NCBI GenBank assembly: GCA_036785705.1
Contig: JAWUZG010000136.1
Span: 2,655,792 to 2,719,791 of the forward strand
DNA: 64,000 bases
Reading direction: 5' to 3'
DNA from: Acanthornis magna
Lineage: Eukaryota; Chordata; Aves; Passeriformes; Acanthizidae
Shown here: in pieces, positions 23,532-37,100 of the stretch
How positions within the stretch are numbered: position 1 is the stretch's first letter
Layout: each line of letters opens with the position of its first letter
Position numbers and translations under genes: made by a program
The notes under the pieces: generated by a model
Told to the model about the DNA's origin: nothing
Database searches by the model: none
The model's input: the letters and a program-made list of their open reading frames with translations, nothing else

Positions 23532-23835
23532 AACTGAATTGTTTGTTTTGGAAGGGACATTTCAAGGTCATCCAGTCCAACCCCCACACAAAGAGCAGGG
23601 ACATCTGCAAGGATGCTCAGAGGACAAGATGCTCAGAGTCCTGTTCAGCCTGGCCTTGAAAGTTTGCAGGGATAGGGAATATATCACCTCTCTGGGCAAC
23701 CTGTGCTAGTGTTCTACCACCCTTATTGCCAAAAACTTATTCCTTATATCTAATCCAAATCAATCCTCTGCCATTGCCCCTTGTCCTATTGCAACAGGCC
23801 CTGCTAAAAAAGCTGTGCCCCATAACTCCTCAATA
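23532..23835 (-). mobile_element. CR1 LINE 3' fragment, minus orientation
   Basis: About 300 bp match the reverse complement of CR1. In order: TTGTTTTGGAAGGGACATTT, GTCATCCAGTCCAACCCCCA, CAGCCTGGCCTTGAAAGTTT, CTCTGGGCAACCTGTGCTAG, CTTATTCCTTATATCTAATC, and GCCCCTTGTCCTATTGCAAC. Its tail variant (CATCCAGTCCAACCCC) marks a slightly different CR1 subfamily. It is 5' truncated and non-coding. Confidence 0.9.
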
Positions 23836-26570
23836 AGGCTAAGTGTATTATCCTGTTTGTTTTCCTTTCTCTATCCTGCTTTTCCCATCTGGTTTGGTCC
23901 CACTATTTATGTCATTTTAGCAGCCACCCTCCTCCCCCTCGGCGCTGCATAGATTTTCAGGCTGGAAATGAAAACAAACCCACTGCAAAGCACAGTGAGC
24001 ACTGCCACAGCACCGCAGGTCTCCCCAAGCCAAGGAGCACTCCATCAGAAGCCATATGCAGAATTTTTATCTCCTGGTGATGCAGTCTTTGCTGTGCCTC
24101 CAAAAGAGAGGGGCTTGGAAAATCTGAGCTGCTCTCATAACGAATTTCCTGCTCTGTACACACACAGAGGAATGCATTCAAGTGGAAATGTCATCTTTGG
24201 GTAAGGGTGGCAGCAGCAGGACTGCCGAGGAGCCCCAACAGGACAAGGCATTCTGCTCCCATAAGCAGAAAGAAAGGCTTGACTGGCAGCACGGGAAGGC
24301 GGGCTGCTGGTTTGGTACAAGCTGCCTGACGAGCAAAAGCCAAAAATATCCCAGTTATTAATAATAATGAATCACAGGGAGAGGAGTGAGAGGGCACAGG
24401 CTCCTCAACGATTTGCACAAGTCACACTCCCTATAGTAGGGAGAAATAAGCAGAAAGTCAGAGGAAATAAGGGAAAGCGGAAGGGAGAGGCAAACATGGC
24501 AAGTGGATTTTAAGGGTTTTAACTGAGGGGGTCAGGTTCTGTCCCCTCATACCCTCATTTATTGGCTTTGTGCCCCCTTGAAAGCCATTTTAATATAAAA
24601 AAACTCATCTTGTCCTGCTCCACAGGGCTGTCCTGGGGCTAAAATCCATCAGTGAGGTCAAGGCACTCAGGGCCAGACCCTGCAGTGCCTGGGAAACCAT
24701 GTCTGACTGGAAGTGGTGGGAATGAGGAGCCTCTCATGCTTATAAACTGTATAACCACACACACAGGCACTGGATCACTGAAAAAAATCAGCCTGAGTAG
24801 CAAACGATGGTGAATTTCCACTAACCAGACTTTCTCCTGCTGAATAATGTCAGAACCTCCTGCAGAGTGGTTGCTTTCCCCGAAAGTTCTCCTGGGAACT
24901 CTGGCCCTTTCCTAAACTCAACCCCTTCCTGAGATAATACCAAGGGATACTCAGCTCTTTGAAATCTGCCTTCACAGGCACGATCTTCATGGAAGCAATA
25001 AGAAATGCAATCCTGAATGCAACACGTGCACAGAGTGAGGGTTTCCAGGGCATTTGGAAAGTACTGTGCATAAAAACTGGAAGTGACTTGCCAGATCAAG
25101 CTATTCCACTGTGCCACAAAGCCATGATTTAGACGGAAATCATTGCCTGGAGTATGTGTGGTGACTTCTATGCAGCAGCAATAAAGTTTGCATCAGGGAT
25201 ATTGCCACTATTTACAAATTCAGTTTTTGTGTAGAATGGGGGCTGCAGATTTTAATGTACAGTTCTTAATGCTCTGCACTTTGACCTGCAGTGCTTAGGC
25301 TGAAGAAGACCAGTGACAGGCAATATCTGGGCAATTAGTGTTAAAAAGAATAAAAAGAGAGTCTTTGAGCAGGCAGGCTCCTCAACATTCGCCTTTTGAG
25401 AATGGCCCAGCACACACTTAAGAGCACAGGCTTGAAAGGACAAGCATATGATCACCATCAAAAGCGACTGTAACCTTTTCCCTCTTCACATTTCAATCAG
25501 TAAGGGAAAAAGAGAACACACACACCAAGTCTTGAGAGGTTTTTCCAGGCTTTGAGGTGAAAACTGGAGTGAAATCCATTTTGCTTCCTTGGTAGAGCAG
25601 GTGGTAACTCATCTCTAGATCCTGAGTTTCCTGGACAGCAATACACGACGTTCTTCTCTGCTTTAGCCATTTCCTAAGCAGAGTCTCCACCTTTGCAGGG
25701 ATCCCATACCTCTATCAAAGCCAGTTTGTGTCCCTATGTCACCCTGCATTTGTCAGTGCAATAAAAATAACTAATGGTCCAACTCATCCAACACTGAAGT
25801 CTGAGGGAGAACAAGGAAACAAATTAGATAAAAGACACGAGAAATTCATCTTCAGAGTGGTGTTTTATTAGCCTTTGCTCTCCTGGTGAGTCTAAATCTT
25901 CATGCATGAGGCCTATGATTACACCCAGTGGGGAAATTCAGATTTATGTTAGCATAGAAAAAGAACACCAAGTTATAATTTGTATCATGTGGCATAACTA
26001 TATGTAATAAATGCAAAGGACTGCAGGATCTGATCACTTGTTAAATAGAGTCTATACTCCTATCTTTTAAATCCAAGGAGAGATCCATTATTAATGAAGA
26101 AGGAAGACAAAAATCTGAGCAGCTGGTGCACACACAAGCTATCCTAAAATAGGTTCCTAACACAGGTGAGACGAATTATCTTCTGGAGTTGATCTTAGGG
26201 ACCTTTTTTAATCCCAAATACATTATGGGACAATGATGCAAGCACTCAGGCCACCCACATTCATTCCTGGAAGCTCGGTGCCTGGATTTTTGTGAGCACT
26301 CACAAATCAGACAGGAGTCTGAGTGAATGAGATTGAATGGGCACATCAAGTAGGCAGCGCTGCAAATCCACAGCTGCAGGCAGTCACGATGTAATTTGCG
26401 TTAGCATCCAATTAGTGCCCACAATCCAGCTAGAACATGAGCAGCAGCGTCGTTTCTCTGAGCCTCAGCTGCCTCTCTGCAACCTGTTGTGCCCAGCGAA
26501 GGCATAAAGCTCTCTCACCAAAAGAGAGAGCAATCTTAGTGGAGCAAAGAGGAGAAAATCTTATCTAGTG
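23836..26570. other. Single-copy DNA, no gene
   Basis: There are many short overlapping frames (at most 98 codons) on both strands, none with recognisable protein features. No RNA gene is seen. Confidence 0.55.
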
Positions 26571-26590
26571 CTCTCTCTCTCTCTCTCTCT
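26571..26590. repeat. (CT)10 microsatellite
   Basis: Ten perfect CT dinucleotides, preceded about 50 bases upstream by a shorter GAGAGAG run. Confidence 0.9.
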
Positions 26591-26686
26591 GTTGGAAATT
26601 AGCACAGATTTTGGAAGAATAATGTTTATCTCACCTGGGAATGTGTAATTACAGCATCATGGCTTGCTGACAGTCTGCTCTACTGA

Positions 26687-27105
26687 TGCCTAAAGCAGGC
26701 TACCTGAAACAGAGGCCAAGACAAATTAGAGTATAAAATGCAGACAAATTTATTCGAGGCCTTTGAGGTGCATTCGGGCAAGCAATGTCCCCCTCGTGGG
26801 ACTACACCCAAAATGGACGCTGGGTCACGAGCCCTTCACCTTTTATAATTTCTCTCCTATTAGGGTATTGGCCCCTAATTCTCCAATCGCCCTCAGGTGA
26901 TGATGTTCAACACCCCAGGCCTGCTCCCCACAACTCACAGTTGTTTACATATTTTTGGGTTCTAGGACAACGAATATGTCCTTGAATCTGTATTCAGAGA
27001 GTCTTGTTTCAGCTAAAGGTGCTGGGAACAGAGGATTTTAGGACTTTGTAAGAAGCACAGAACTACAGCAAATTACAGATACGTGAAGAGCAAAAAAACT
27101 AGCAG
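26687..27105 (-). mobile_element. LTR, minus orientation, TACTGA flanks
   Basis: Minus-strand LTR features are a TATA box (plus-strand CCTTTTATAA, near 26851) and AATAAA (plus-strand TTTATT, near 26749), in the right order for a promoter firing leftward. The plus-strand left end is TGCCTAAAGCAGG and the right end is AACTAGCAG. Both sides are flanked by TACTGA (26681-26686 and 27106-27111), a 6-bp duplication suiting a class II retrovirus. The right terminus has one extra G after the expected CA, so the exact end is uncertain by one base. No viral genes adjoin. Confidence 0.65.
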
Positions 27106-30100
27106 TACTGAAGGCATCACTACCACTAAAGATGTTGTCCTGGAGTCTTTTCAGGAGAGGCAGCTTCCAAAAGGAAGCTCATCCCAGCAGTCTGAAGCAC
27201 CTCTATCAGGATGGCTTCTGTTTTATCAGCCTAAAAGAGCAGCTGAGCTTCAAGAACAGAGTGGGGTGGGGTAAGATGCAACTTCAAAACAGAAGCTCTT
27301 GTTGAAGTAAAACTTGCAGGTTTGTCGTGCAAAAATGCTCCTGTTTAAGCATTGCCAAAAAATGACATTCACAAAATTTTGCAGGTGGGTCTTAACTCTG
27401 ATGGTTGGATCTCAAGGACACTCTACTCCAAGGTCCTGGAGATTATGTTTATGTATTCTATTGCAAGACCTCTATCAAGACATATTTTAGTGGAACTATC
27501 ATTCCCTAGGTATTCAGCCACCTAAGGATTCCCCTAATCCTGAATTAATGCAGTCTCCTGAAACCAACAGTATTATTCAGGAAAATAAAATTGCTGAAGT
27601 TTTAAAATATTAATAACCAGCTAAGTAAATATATATATAAATAACTGGGGTGTGCATATGTGTCTCAACACTCAAAGGCAGGTTTGATAAAGAAAGGTCA
27701 TGTCCATGTGAAAATTACATTACATGCTTGGAAGCACTGAGACTTTTCTGAATGTCTCTAGTGCAGGAACTAATGAAAACAGAATTCACAGTGTTGAACA
27801 AAAAAAAAATAAATAAATATTGTCCCCTAACAAGCATAGATAAATACTTCTTTTGCTTCAGAGTTCACCTATGACATCTCATAATTGTAACAGGAAGCCT
27901 TGCAATGGGAGCAAAAATTACAGCAAACTCTGTCATGCCTTGCTGGTCTGATATCTTTGGTCTCCTAAATAACACTTCCCTTAAAAGTGACCAAATGAGT
28001 TGTTCATGTGCCCTAACCAGCACAAATATTGCTTAATTGCTCTTCTAACTGTAATTTTGATAGACCAGTGATTGTCTCCAATGCTGAGATAATGCAGAGA
28101 AGCAATGCAGTCACCACTCTGGTGTTGGGCGATTGTTCTTCATCACAAACATGTTTAATTTGCCATACAGCATGTCTTTATGGATTTTTTTAATTGGTTA
28201 TTCAGATTGTTCCCTGAGACTTACTTAACAGCAAGCTTCACACGCCACTTCCAGTGCAAAGTGGTTAATGAAGAGTCAGTGACTGAGTGGATAAAGTAGA
28301 CAAAGGCTCCATTTGTCTCATGTGCCACAGGGAGATCAATTTCAGGAAGGACAGGAACATCTCCGGAAACCCTGCATCACTCAAGTTTCTTTAAATTCAC
28401 CTACAAGCATAGAGAGAGTCATCTGATTCTTGACTGAGGAATTTCTTGCTTTCCCTATCTTGTGACTAAACTCTTAAAGGACCTGCAAATCACACCTTGG
28501 GTGGATCAGAGTTAATAACTCCAATTTTGGATATTCTATCTGCACCAGCTGGACCTCCTGCAGCGGTGAGACGTCCAGCCACGTGGCTTTTGGAGACAAG
28601 TGATTGTGTAGCTCTTCCTGGTGCTGCATGGAGATGAATTCTCTATTTATTTTTGTGTGGGGTAGAGCTGTTTCTCCTGTTCATAAGTGACTTATTCCTC
28701 ATCCTAAACGCCTTGGACCTGCCACAGAAGGTGAGGATAACCCAAGTTCTTGCTAATAGATCCATCAGGGTGGGTTAGAGTGAAATGACACTGATCAGTC
28801 TGTGTGTGTAAATATACACATGGGTTTCTTGTAGAACAATTTGGTTGCACAGCAAAACAGATGTGTAGCCATTTCGTAGCCATTTCAGTCTCTCACAGGA
28901 GGTGTGGGATTCTTCTGTTTCTGGTTGATAAATAGGTATATAGGACACATTCCTGACCTGGCTTCACATTCTTCAAAGCCAGTCAGCAAATCTGCCTATG
29001 TCTCAGGGAGTGAGAAGGGCTTGCGGAGATTTCAAACCCCGTAAGGCAAACACCCTCCTGAAAGCCAGGCTGGGACTGCAAAATCCAACATGACTCACTG
29101 GAAAAAAATAGGCAAAAAATCCCATATCAGCTCCACTTCCTCAGACATGGTATAATGGAGTTTTGCTGAAATAAGAGCCGGGCTAAAACAATTCCAAACC
29201 ACCTGAGTAAAGTTATCTCTGCAGAGGAATATAGGAGCTTGTGGGGGAAAGAAGAAAGAATGAGAATAGACCAATTTAGTCGGGCACCCTACAGAATAAA
29301 AGACCTTCTACTACTTTATTTCTGACACAAGACTCAGGTAACATAATGGAGCCTATGTCATTCTGGTTTTAGAATTTTGCACCCTTTAAATGTAGATGAG
29401 AATTTACCTTTTCTGAAAGGTCAGCTGTGACTCAACCACTATTTTTATGTTGTTCTGCAAATTGTTACAGTGAATCACTGTGTACTTTCCCTCACATTCA
29501 TAGACATTTTATGTTTCTTCATCCCTTGTCCCCTAAAGTAAAAGCAGTCTAGACTGAGGAACAGAGTGGGTAATTTGTTCATTTTATGTGGGAGGAAAGC
29601 AAAAATACGTTAATTCTGTGAAGAGCATCTGTTTTCCTTAAGCCAAGGTTTCTTATGGAGCATAAAGGTCAAACCAATTTGATTAAAGGAAATTTCTACC
29701 ACCATTAATTTCATCCACCTTTTGGTGAAAACACTTGAGTGAGTCAGAAGAAAATCTGACTCAAATGAGCTCACCAGAAAGTCCGTGGGCTGCTTCTGAG
29801 GTGAATGTGAAACATCCCGAGCCCGGCTGAGCTTTAGGAAGGAAGTTTTTCACAAATATAAAGTATAACAACACATAACAATATTTGAGTAACACATTAT
29901 GAGTCAATGTGATGTTCATGTACTCTGAGATTACCATATTAAAATGATGCTTTCTAGTTAAACAGAACCAGTTTGTGGGCACCAACAGTCATTCCTGTTG
30001 ATTTCATGAGAAGAACAAAATTTTTTTTGACATTTTTTCCTTTCTTTGACATTGCCACTCAACAGATACATGTCAGATAAGAAGATGCAAGAAGGAATGG

Positions 30101-33100
30101 TAAAATGGATAAAATAGAACTGATTGTTGGGAAGCCAGTTCTACTTGGTTATAACACATATGTTTATTTTTATCTTGATTGCATTTGGTCCAGTTCTCCT
30201 TTTAAATTCTGTTTATGATTTTAAATTGGGTTTATCATCTTGAGAGGATTTCCTCTCAGGCTACTGCAAATATAAAATCATTAATATCTGAGTTTTAGGT
30301 GTGCCTAATGTTTTGGTTTGTATGTCTATCTAAAGAAAATATTTACTTTTCTTGAGTATTTTCACCAATAAAATTGGAACCCACAGTGATTTTGTGCAGT
30401 GTCTTTAGCACTAAGAGGCAGACAGTCAGCCACAAAAAAAGGGTAGACTGACTGCCATAATTGTTGTCATCCAAGACTCTGGAATAAAACACGTGACCCA
30501 AGAAAGGCTTTCCTTCCCCTGAAAATAAACATTTTTAAAATTATTTTTATCAAGCAGAAAACCCTCAAAGTTGAGGGATGTGTGAGGAGGTTACCTAAAT
30601 TTGATTTATCCTGCTCAGAGCAGCCCAGCTTGTAGATTTTGTACATCCTAGACAAGCACTCACTAATTTTTACTAAACTCACCGTGTGTTTACATAACCT
30701 GCATAGGAGCTCAAGAAAAGAAATCAATGATTTAGGTGACTGAATCAACTGCGTTAAGGAGAGTTAAAAATGTCACTCCATGTGCCTGCAGACAGGATGG
30801 GAAGAAGGGACCAGTGAGATAGTCCAAAAGGTGAAGCCTTTATCATCTCAAGAACATCACATGTTCTTCTTGTTTTCGAGACCAGAAATGCTGGATCTGC
30901 TTAAGGTGTGAGTGACCAAGCAAAGAAAGTCTCAATAGGCATCTCAGAGGCTTCTGGATGAGACCAATTTTGATGTTGTGTAAAGATTTGTGGTTCTGCA
31001 ATTTATGTTTCACATTATTCTGGCAACAATCTGAAGGATGAAACAAGTAAACCTCCCCCGGATTCCTTCACAGGTTGCAGCAAATTTAACACCTAGAGAA
31101 ATATTTGTAGTCAGAAGTCGTGTTTCTTACTAGAGCAACATGTTTTGACAGATTTTAATGCATAAAAACTGTCGTTGGGGTCTTTAACTGATTGTGGTAG
31201 TCACCCCTTAAACTTTTGCTATTACTTTTTGTAAGTGATTATCATCAGCATATGTTTGCCAGTGCTAACAACAGAGAATACCAGGGCCATACTAATTAGG
31301 AGAGAGGGGAAACTGTGAAAATTTTCTTGCTGTGTTCGCTTAAGCTATTAATATTATTTATTCTGTGCATCACAATAGCTGAGATGGAGGCACCCTTGAG
31401 CTAAGCACTAAGCAAACAACGAACATTAGAAAATCCTTGCCATACAGGACCACACCAGCTAATTAAACAAGACTGACAAGGAATTGGACAAGCAACTGAT
31501 GTGAAAACAAAGCTTCAGGTCACAGAACAATAGAGCTATGTGCAGCCTAAATTCCATCTTATTGTTATGAGCTGCAGCGTTTGCGTCAAAGGAGCTCCTC
31601 CAATGGGGGCACAGGAAGCAGGATAAATAATAAAGGGGTTTTGTGGTGTTGTGAGCATTTTTCATGAGGAACAAGATGGGCATCTGTGGTGCTGAAATGA
31701 TCTGTTGTAGAACATAAAGCACTGTAATGACAGAAGGACAAATTCATTGCTGGGCAAAAAATTAAATCATAAAAGTAAAATTGAGGGGATATTTATATCC
31801 GGAGGAGTGGGGCTTGAGCAAAAGTAATTAGGTTGAATTCTTCAGGTATTGTCACTAAACTGTTAGCAACAAGAGAAAGGAAACATGTTTTAAATGATGC
31901 TATAATTCATAACATTTGGTGGAGGTTGTTCTCTTTTAACCTAAGCCGTTCAGTTAAGAGAGGCTTACAATAAAATGAAACAGATTCATCCATCATCAAT
32001 CAGATCAATCCAAAAGAGAGTGCCATCATTTGGAGCATACTGTACAGCAATAAAGCACAGTGACATATCCGAATTGACAAATATTATTAATCATTTGAAA
32101 TGGAACATAAGGCGGTGGCAGCTGCATCCATGATCACTGCACTTAAAATCCAGCATTCCCCTTCCAAATGTAAAGCAAATTGTTTGTCTTTGAAAAGGAG
32201 ATCTCCTCAGATGCCAACAAAAGCCTTTCAGCTCCGTAGGTGACCGTGTATTAACTGGAGATCCATTTTCAGAGTTACGCTGCAGATTTTTGCTGGGTGC
32301 AGTGTGTGCCTACAGCATGAACTGGGCAGGGAAAGCTGAGGTGGGAAACCAGTAAGAACAAGTAAGAACCAGTAAGAGCAAATGCAATCTCACAAAAGTA
32401 AGGCTTCTGGTAAGTCAGGCTGAAAATATTAACTCCAGCTTTGAAACTAGGCACCCTCGTGTATGCTCACCTTCTGGACCCAAGCCTGTCTCTGGATGTC
32501 TTTTCTCTGGACTCTGATGTTCTGTGTGGCCACAGGACTCCTGTTTCAGTCTATCCAGGGGCTTGGATTGAAATTTCTTAGGTGTGAAAAACGCTAACTA
32601 AATGCGTCTCTTCCGTTCAGAAATGGAACACCTGCTAGGCTGAGGGGGAACCCTACGGCTAGGAAAATGCGGAGAATGTGAAGAGAGAAAAACTGCCCAC
32701 AGTTCCTCAAAGAACAGGAGTGAGGAGGCACACCACACTTTGGGGTGGCAGGTTTGAACCTCATGCTTTCCATACAGCTCATCCTTAAACTGCAGAACCT
32801 CCTCTGCTGCAGGGTGGAATTGGGGTGAAAATGGACAAAAGTGTTCTCCTGGAGGCCCACCAGGAGAAGTGAATGTGACAGTCCAATCTCCATACCAGAA
32901 AACCAAGATGCCATTAACTGTGGGAACTGAAAGAGAATGGGAAGAAAGATCTTTTATATTCTTTTCCTCTACCACCACAGCTGACAGCTTCAAGGACAGG
33001 ATATGGGGCTGAATATCTCAGTAAAATTGTTAATGTGTTTTGGTCTCATTTTAATCCCCAAGGAGCAGAGGTGTCTTTTCCTCACAAACAATTTTAAGGT

Positions 33101-33754
33101 AATGGAAATGGCAAGTCAGCACTCATGGCAATGACTTTTGGTTTAGAGCTCTTGCCTGAGTCTCAGAAACTCTTCAAATCATGCTGAAAATAATAGGAAA
33201 GATCCACATTTAACTTAGATGATGCAGTTTATGGCTCACTTCCCTTGGGAAGAAAATGTTCAGACAATAGGAGCTATGGTGGCGTACATTATTAAAATTG
33301 ATAATACTGCGCAGGAGTTGGAGTCCTTCCAGTTCATACAAGTACAAAAATTCAGAACATTGGGTCTCAGGTCACTGACTTGAACCAAAAGTAATGACAG
33401 CTGCAGTGAGGGTAGCAAATAATCACTGAGATTTAATAAAACAAGATGCAGTGTTATATTTTTCTTCTGTGATCTGCTCAGATTATCAAAAGGTAAATGG
33501 TGAAGGGACTTGCAGCTGAATCTGAGAATGCCAGTCAGCAAAGGGGTGTTTAATCCAGCGGATAAAGTCTTCAGAGGAACAGGTGGCGGAAGGTTATGCA
33601 CACCAACAGCCCTCAATTAGGTATGAGCTTGGAACAGTGAGGGTGCTTAATTCCTGAAGCAAATTTCCAGGGGAAGAGGCAAACTGTCCCTCAGCTGAAG
33701 GATGGAGCCATTTCTGGAAGATATTCTTCAGTGCTCAGCTGAGGAGTAACTGGG
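27106..33754. other. 6.6 kb of single-copy AT-rich DNA, no gene
   Basis: This is the longest quiet stretch of the window. Small features include a TATATATATA run near 27630 and an A-rich (AAAT)n patch near 27799-27820. Frames of 118 and 131 codons on the minus strand (33260-33616 and 32598-32993) have no motif or domain texture. One candidate conserved block at 32030-32290 is listed separately. Confidence 0.55.
32030..32290. other. Candidate conserved non-coding element
   Basis: A repeat-free block with many short transcription-factor-like cores: GACAAATATTATTAATCATT, TTGTTTGTCTTTG and GTGTATTAACTGG. Homopolymers are scarce compared with neighbouring DNA. This is an impression of conservation only; no alignment was available. 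Confidence 0.25.
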
Positions 33755-33842
33755 TGAATTTCATGGTCTGTGTGTAAGATACAGGAGGTCAGACTAGATG
33801 ATATAGTGGTTCCTTCCTGGCTCTAAAATCTATGAATCTATT
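33755..33842 (+). mobile_element. Old CR1-type LINE tail
   Basis: GATACAGGAGGTCAGACTAG, then ATGATATAGTGGTTCC, TCTAAAATC and TATGAATCTATT resembles the ancient archosaur/turtle CR1 tail (AGGTCAGACTAGATGATC with an AATGGTCCC continuation). It differs clearly from the younger CR1 tails elsewhere in the window and is strongly decayed. Confidence 0.65.
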
Positions 33843-34195
33843 AAAAATGCATTAGAAGCTGGAGGTGGTACCAGTATAATCCTGAGCCACTGCTGTGAGC
33901 AAGATCTAAATGCAGAATTCAAGCCTCCAAGCTTCCACATAAATGTGAACCAGCATTTACTGCAAGCACAGCAGTGAAATACTGAAGCAGCATCTTCTGA
34001 GAGAGTTGGCACTGCCTCTCGCTGTAAAAGTTTTCAGGTCTGGTCTTGGCTGAGACCTTCAGGCTTTACTGTAATATGTATGATCATAATGACAGGATTG
34101 AATTAGAGTGTTGTGCAGAAAGGCAGATCAGCTCCTTGGCTATTCCCCAAGGAATGGACACATCAGAGCTGATGGAAGCACAGTCCAGGCCCATG
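33843..34195. other. Single-copy flank of the minisatellite
   Basis: A non-repetitive sequence. The ATG at 34076 is the only in-frame ATG upstream of the array that enters one of its open frames. No promoter motif is evident. Confidence 0.5.
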
Positions 34196-37100
34196 GCAGC
34201 TGCGTGCCAGCCCTGCACAGGGTGTCACAGCTGTCCACCAGCCCTGCACAGGGTGTCACAGCTGCCCACCAGCCCTGCACAGGGTGTCACAGCTGCCCGC
34301 CAGCACTGCACAGGGTGTCACAGCTGTCTGCCAGCCCTGCACAGGGTGTCACAGCTGTCTGCCAGACCTGCACAGGGTGTCACAGCTGTCTGCCAGCACT
34401 GCACAGGGTGTCACAGCTGCACACCAGCCCTGCACAGGGTGTCACAGCTGCCCACCAGCCCTGCACAGGGTGTCACAGCTGCACACCAGCCCTGCACAGG
34501 GTGTCACAGCTGTCTGCCAGCCCTGCACAGGGTGTCACAGCTGCCCACCAGCCCTGCACAGGGTGTCACAGCTGTCTGCCAGCCCTGCACAGGGTGTCAC
34601 AGCTGCCTGCCAGCCCTGCACAGGGTGTCACAGCTGTCTGCCAGCACTGCACAGGGTGTCACAGCTGCCCGCCAGCCCTGCACAGGGTGTCACAGCTGCC
34701 CGCCAGCCCTGCACAGGGTGTCACAGCTGTCTGCCAGCACTGCACAGGGTGTCACAGCTGCACACCAGCCCTGCACAGGGTGTCACAGCTGCCTGCCAGC
34801 CCTGCACAGGGTGTCACAGCTGCCCGCCAGCCCTGCACAGGGTGTCACAGCTGTCTGCCAGCCCTGCACAGGGTGTCACAGCTGTCTGCCATCCCTGCAC
34901 AGGGTGTCACAGCTGCCCACCAGCCCTGCACAGGGTGTCACAGCTGTCTGCCAGCCCTGCACAGGGTGTCACAGCTGTCTGCCAGCCCTGCAGGGGTGTC
35001 ACAGCTGCCCACCAGCCCTGAACAGGGTGTCACAGCTGCCCACCAGCCCTGCACAGGGTGTCACAGCTGCACACCAGCCCTACACAGGGTGTCACAGCTG
35101 TCTGCCAGCCCTGCAGGGGTGTCACAGCTGCCCACCAGCCCTGCACAGGGTGTCACAGCTGCCTGCCAGCACTGCACAGGGTGTCACAGCTGCCCACCAG
35201 CCCTGCACAGGGTGTCACAGCTGTCTGCCATCCCTGCACAGGGTGTCACAGCTGCCCACCAGCCCTGCACAGGGTGTCACAGCTGTCTGCCAGCCCTGCA
35301 CAGGGTGTCACAGCTGTCTGCCAGCCCTGCACAGGGTGTCACAGCTGCCTGCCAGCCCTGCACGGGGTGTCACAGCTGTCTGCCAGCCCTGCACAGGGTG
35401 TCACAGCTGCCCACCAGCCCTGCACAGGGTGTCACAGCTGCCTGCCAGCACTGCACAGGGTGTCACAGCTGCCCACCAGCCCTGCACAGGGTGTCACAGC
35501 TGCACACCAGCCCTGCACAGGGTGTCACAGCTGTCTGCCAGCCCTGCACAGGGTGTCACAGCTGCCCGCCAGCCCTGCACAGGGTGTCACAGCTGTCTGC
35601 CAGCCCTGCAGGGGTGTCACAGCTGCCCACCAGCCCTGCACAGGGTGTCACAGCTGCCTGCCAGCCCTGCACAGGGTGTCACAGCTGCCCACCAGCCCTG
35701 CACAGGGTGTCACAGCTGTCTGCCAGCCCTGCACAGGGTGTCACAGCTGCCTGCCAGCCCTGCACAGGGTGTCACAGCTGCGCACCAGCCCTGCACAGGG
35801 TGTCACAGCTGTCTGCCATCCCTGCACAGGGTGTCACAGCTGTCTGCCAGCCCTGCACAGGGTGTCACAGCTGCCCACCAGCCCTGCACAGGGTGTCACA
35901 GCTGTCTGCCAGCACTGCACAGGGTGTCACAGCTGTCTGCCAGCACTGCACAGGGTGTCACAGCTGCACACCAGCACTGCACAGGGTGTCACAGCTGTCT
36001 GCCAGCCCTGCACAGGGTGTCACAGCTGCACACCAGCCCTGCACAGGGTGTCACAGCTGCCCACCAGCCCTGCACAGGGTGTCACAGCTGCGCACCAGCC
36101 CTGCACAGGGTGTCACAGCTGTCTGCCATCCCTGCATGGGGTGTCACAGCTGCCCACCAGCCCTGCACAGGGTGTCACAGCTGCCTGCCAGCCCTGCACA
36201 GGGTGTCACAGCTGCCCACCAGCCCTGCACAGGGTGTCACAGCTGCCCACCAGCACTGCACAGGGTGTCACAGCTGTCTGCCAGCCCTGCACAGGGTGTC
36301 ACAGCTGCACACCAGCACTGCACAGGGTGTCACAGCTGCCCACCAGCCCTGCACAGGGTGTCACAGCTGCGCACCAGCCCTGCACAGGGTGTCACAGCTG
36401 TCTGCCATCCCTGCACGGGGTGTCACAGCTGTCTGCCAGCACTGCACAGGGTGTCACAGCTGCACACCAGCCCTGCACAGGGTGTCACAGCTGTCTGCCA
36501 GCCCTGCACAGGGTGTCACAGCTGCACACCAGCCCTGCACAGGGTGTCACAGCTGTCTGCCAGCCCTGCACAGGGTGTCACAGCTGCACACCAGCACTGC
36601 ACAGGGTGTCACAGCTGCACACCAGCCCTGCACAGGGTGTCACAGCTGTCTGCCAGCCCTGCACAGGGTGTCACAGCTGTCTGCCAGCACTGCACAGGGT
36701 GTCACAGCTGTCTGCCAGCCCTGCACAGGGTGTCACAGCTGCCCACCAGCCCTGCAGGGGTGTCACAGCTGTCTGCCAGCCCTGCACAGGGTGTCACAGC
36801 TGCACACCAGCACTGCACAGGGTGTCACAGCTGTCTGCCAGCCCTGCACAGGGTGTCACAGCTGTCTGCCAGCACTGCACAGGGTGTCACAGCTGTCTGC
36901 CAGCCCTGCACAGGGTGTCACAGCTGCACACCAGCACTGCACAGGGTGTCACAGCTGTCTGCCAGCACTGCACAGGGTGTCACAGCTGTCTGCCAGCACT
37001 GCACAGGGTGTCACAGCTGCCCACCAGCCCTGCACAGGGTGTCACAGCTGTCTGCCAGCCCTGCAGGGGTGTCACAGCTGCACACCAGCCCTGCACAGGG

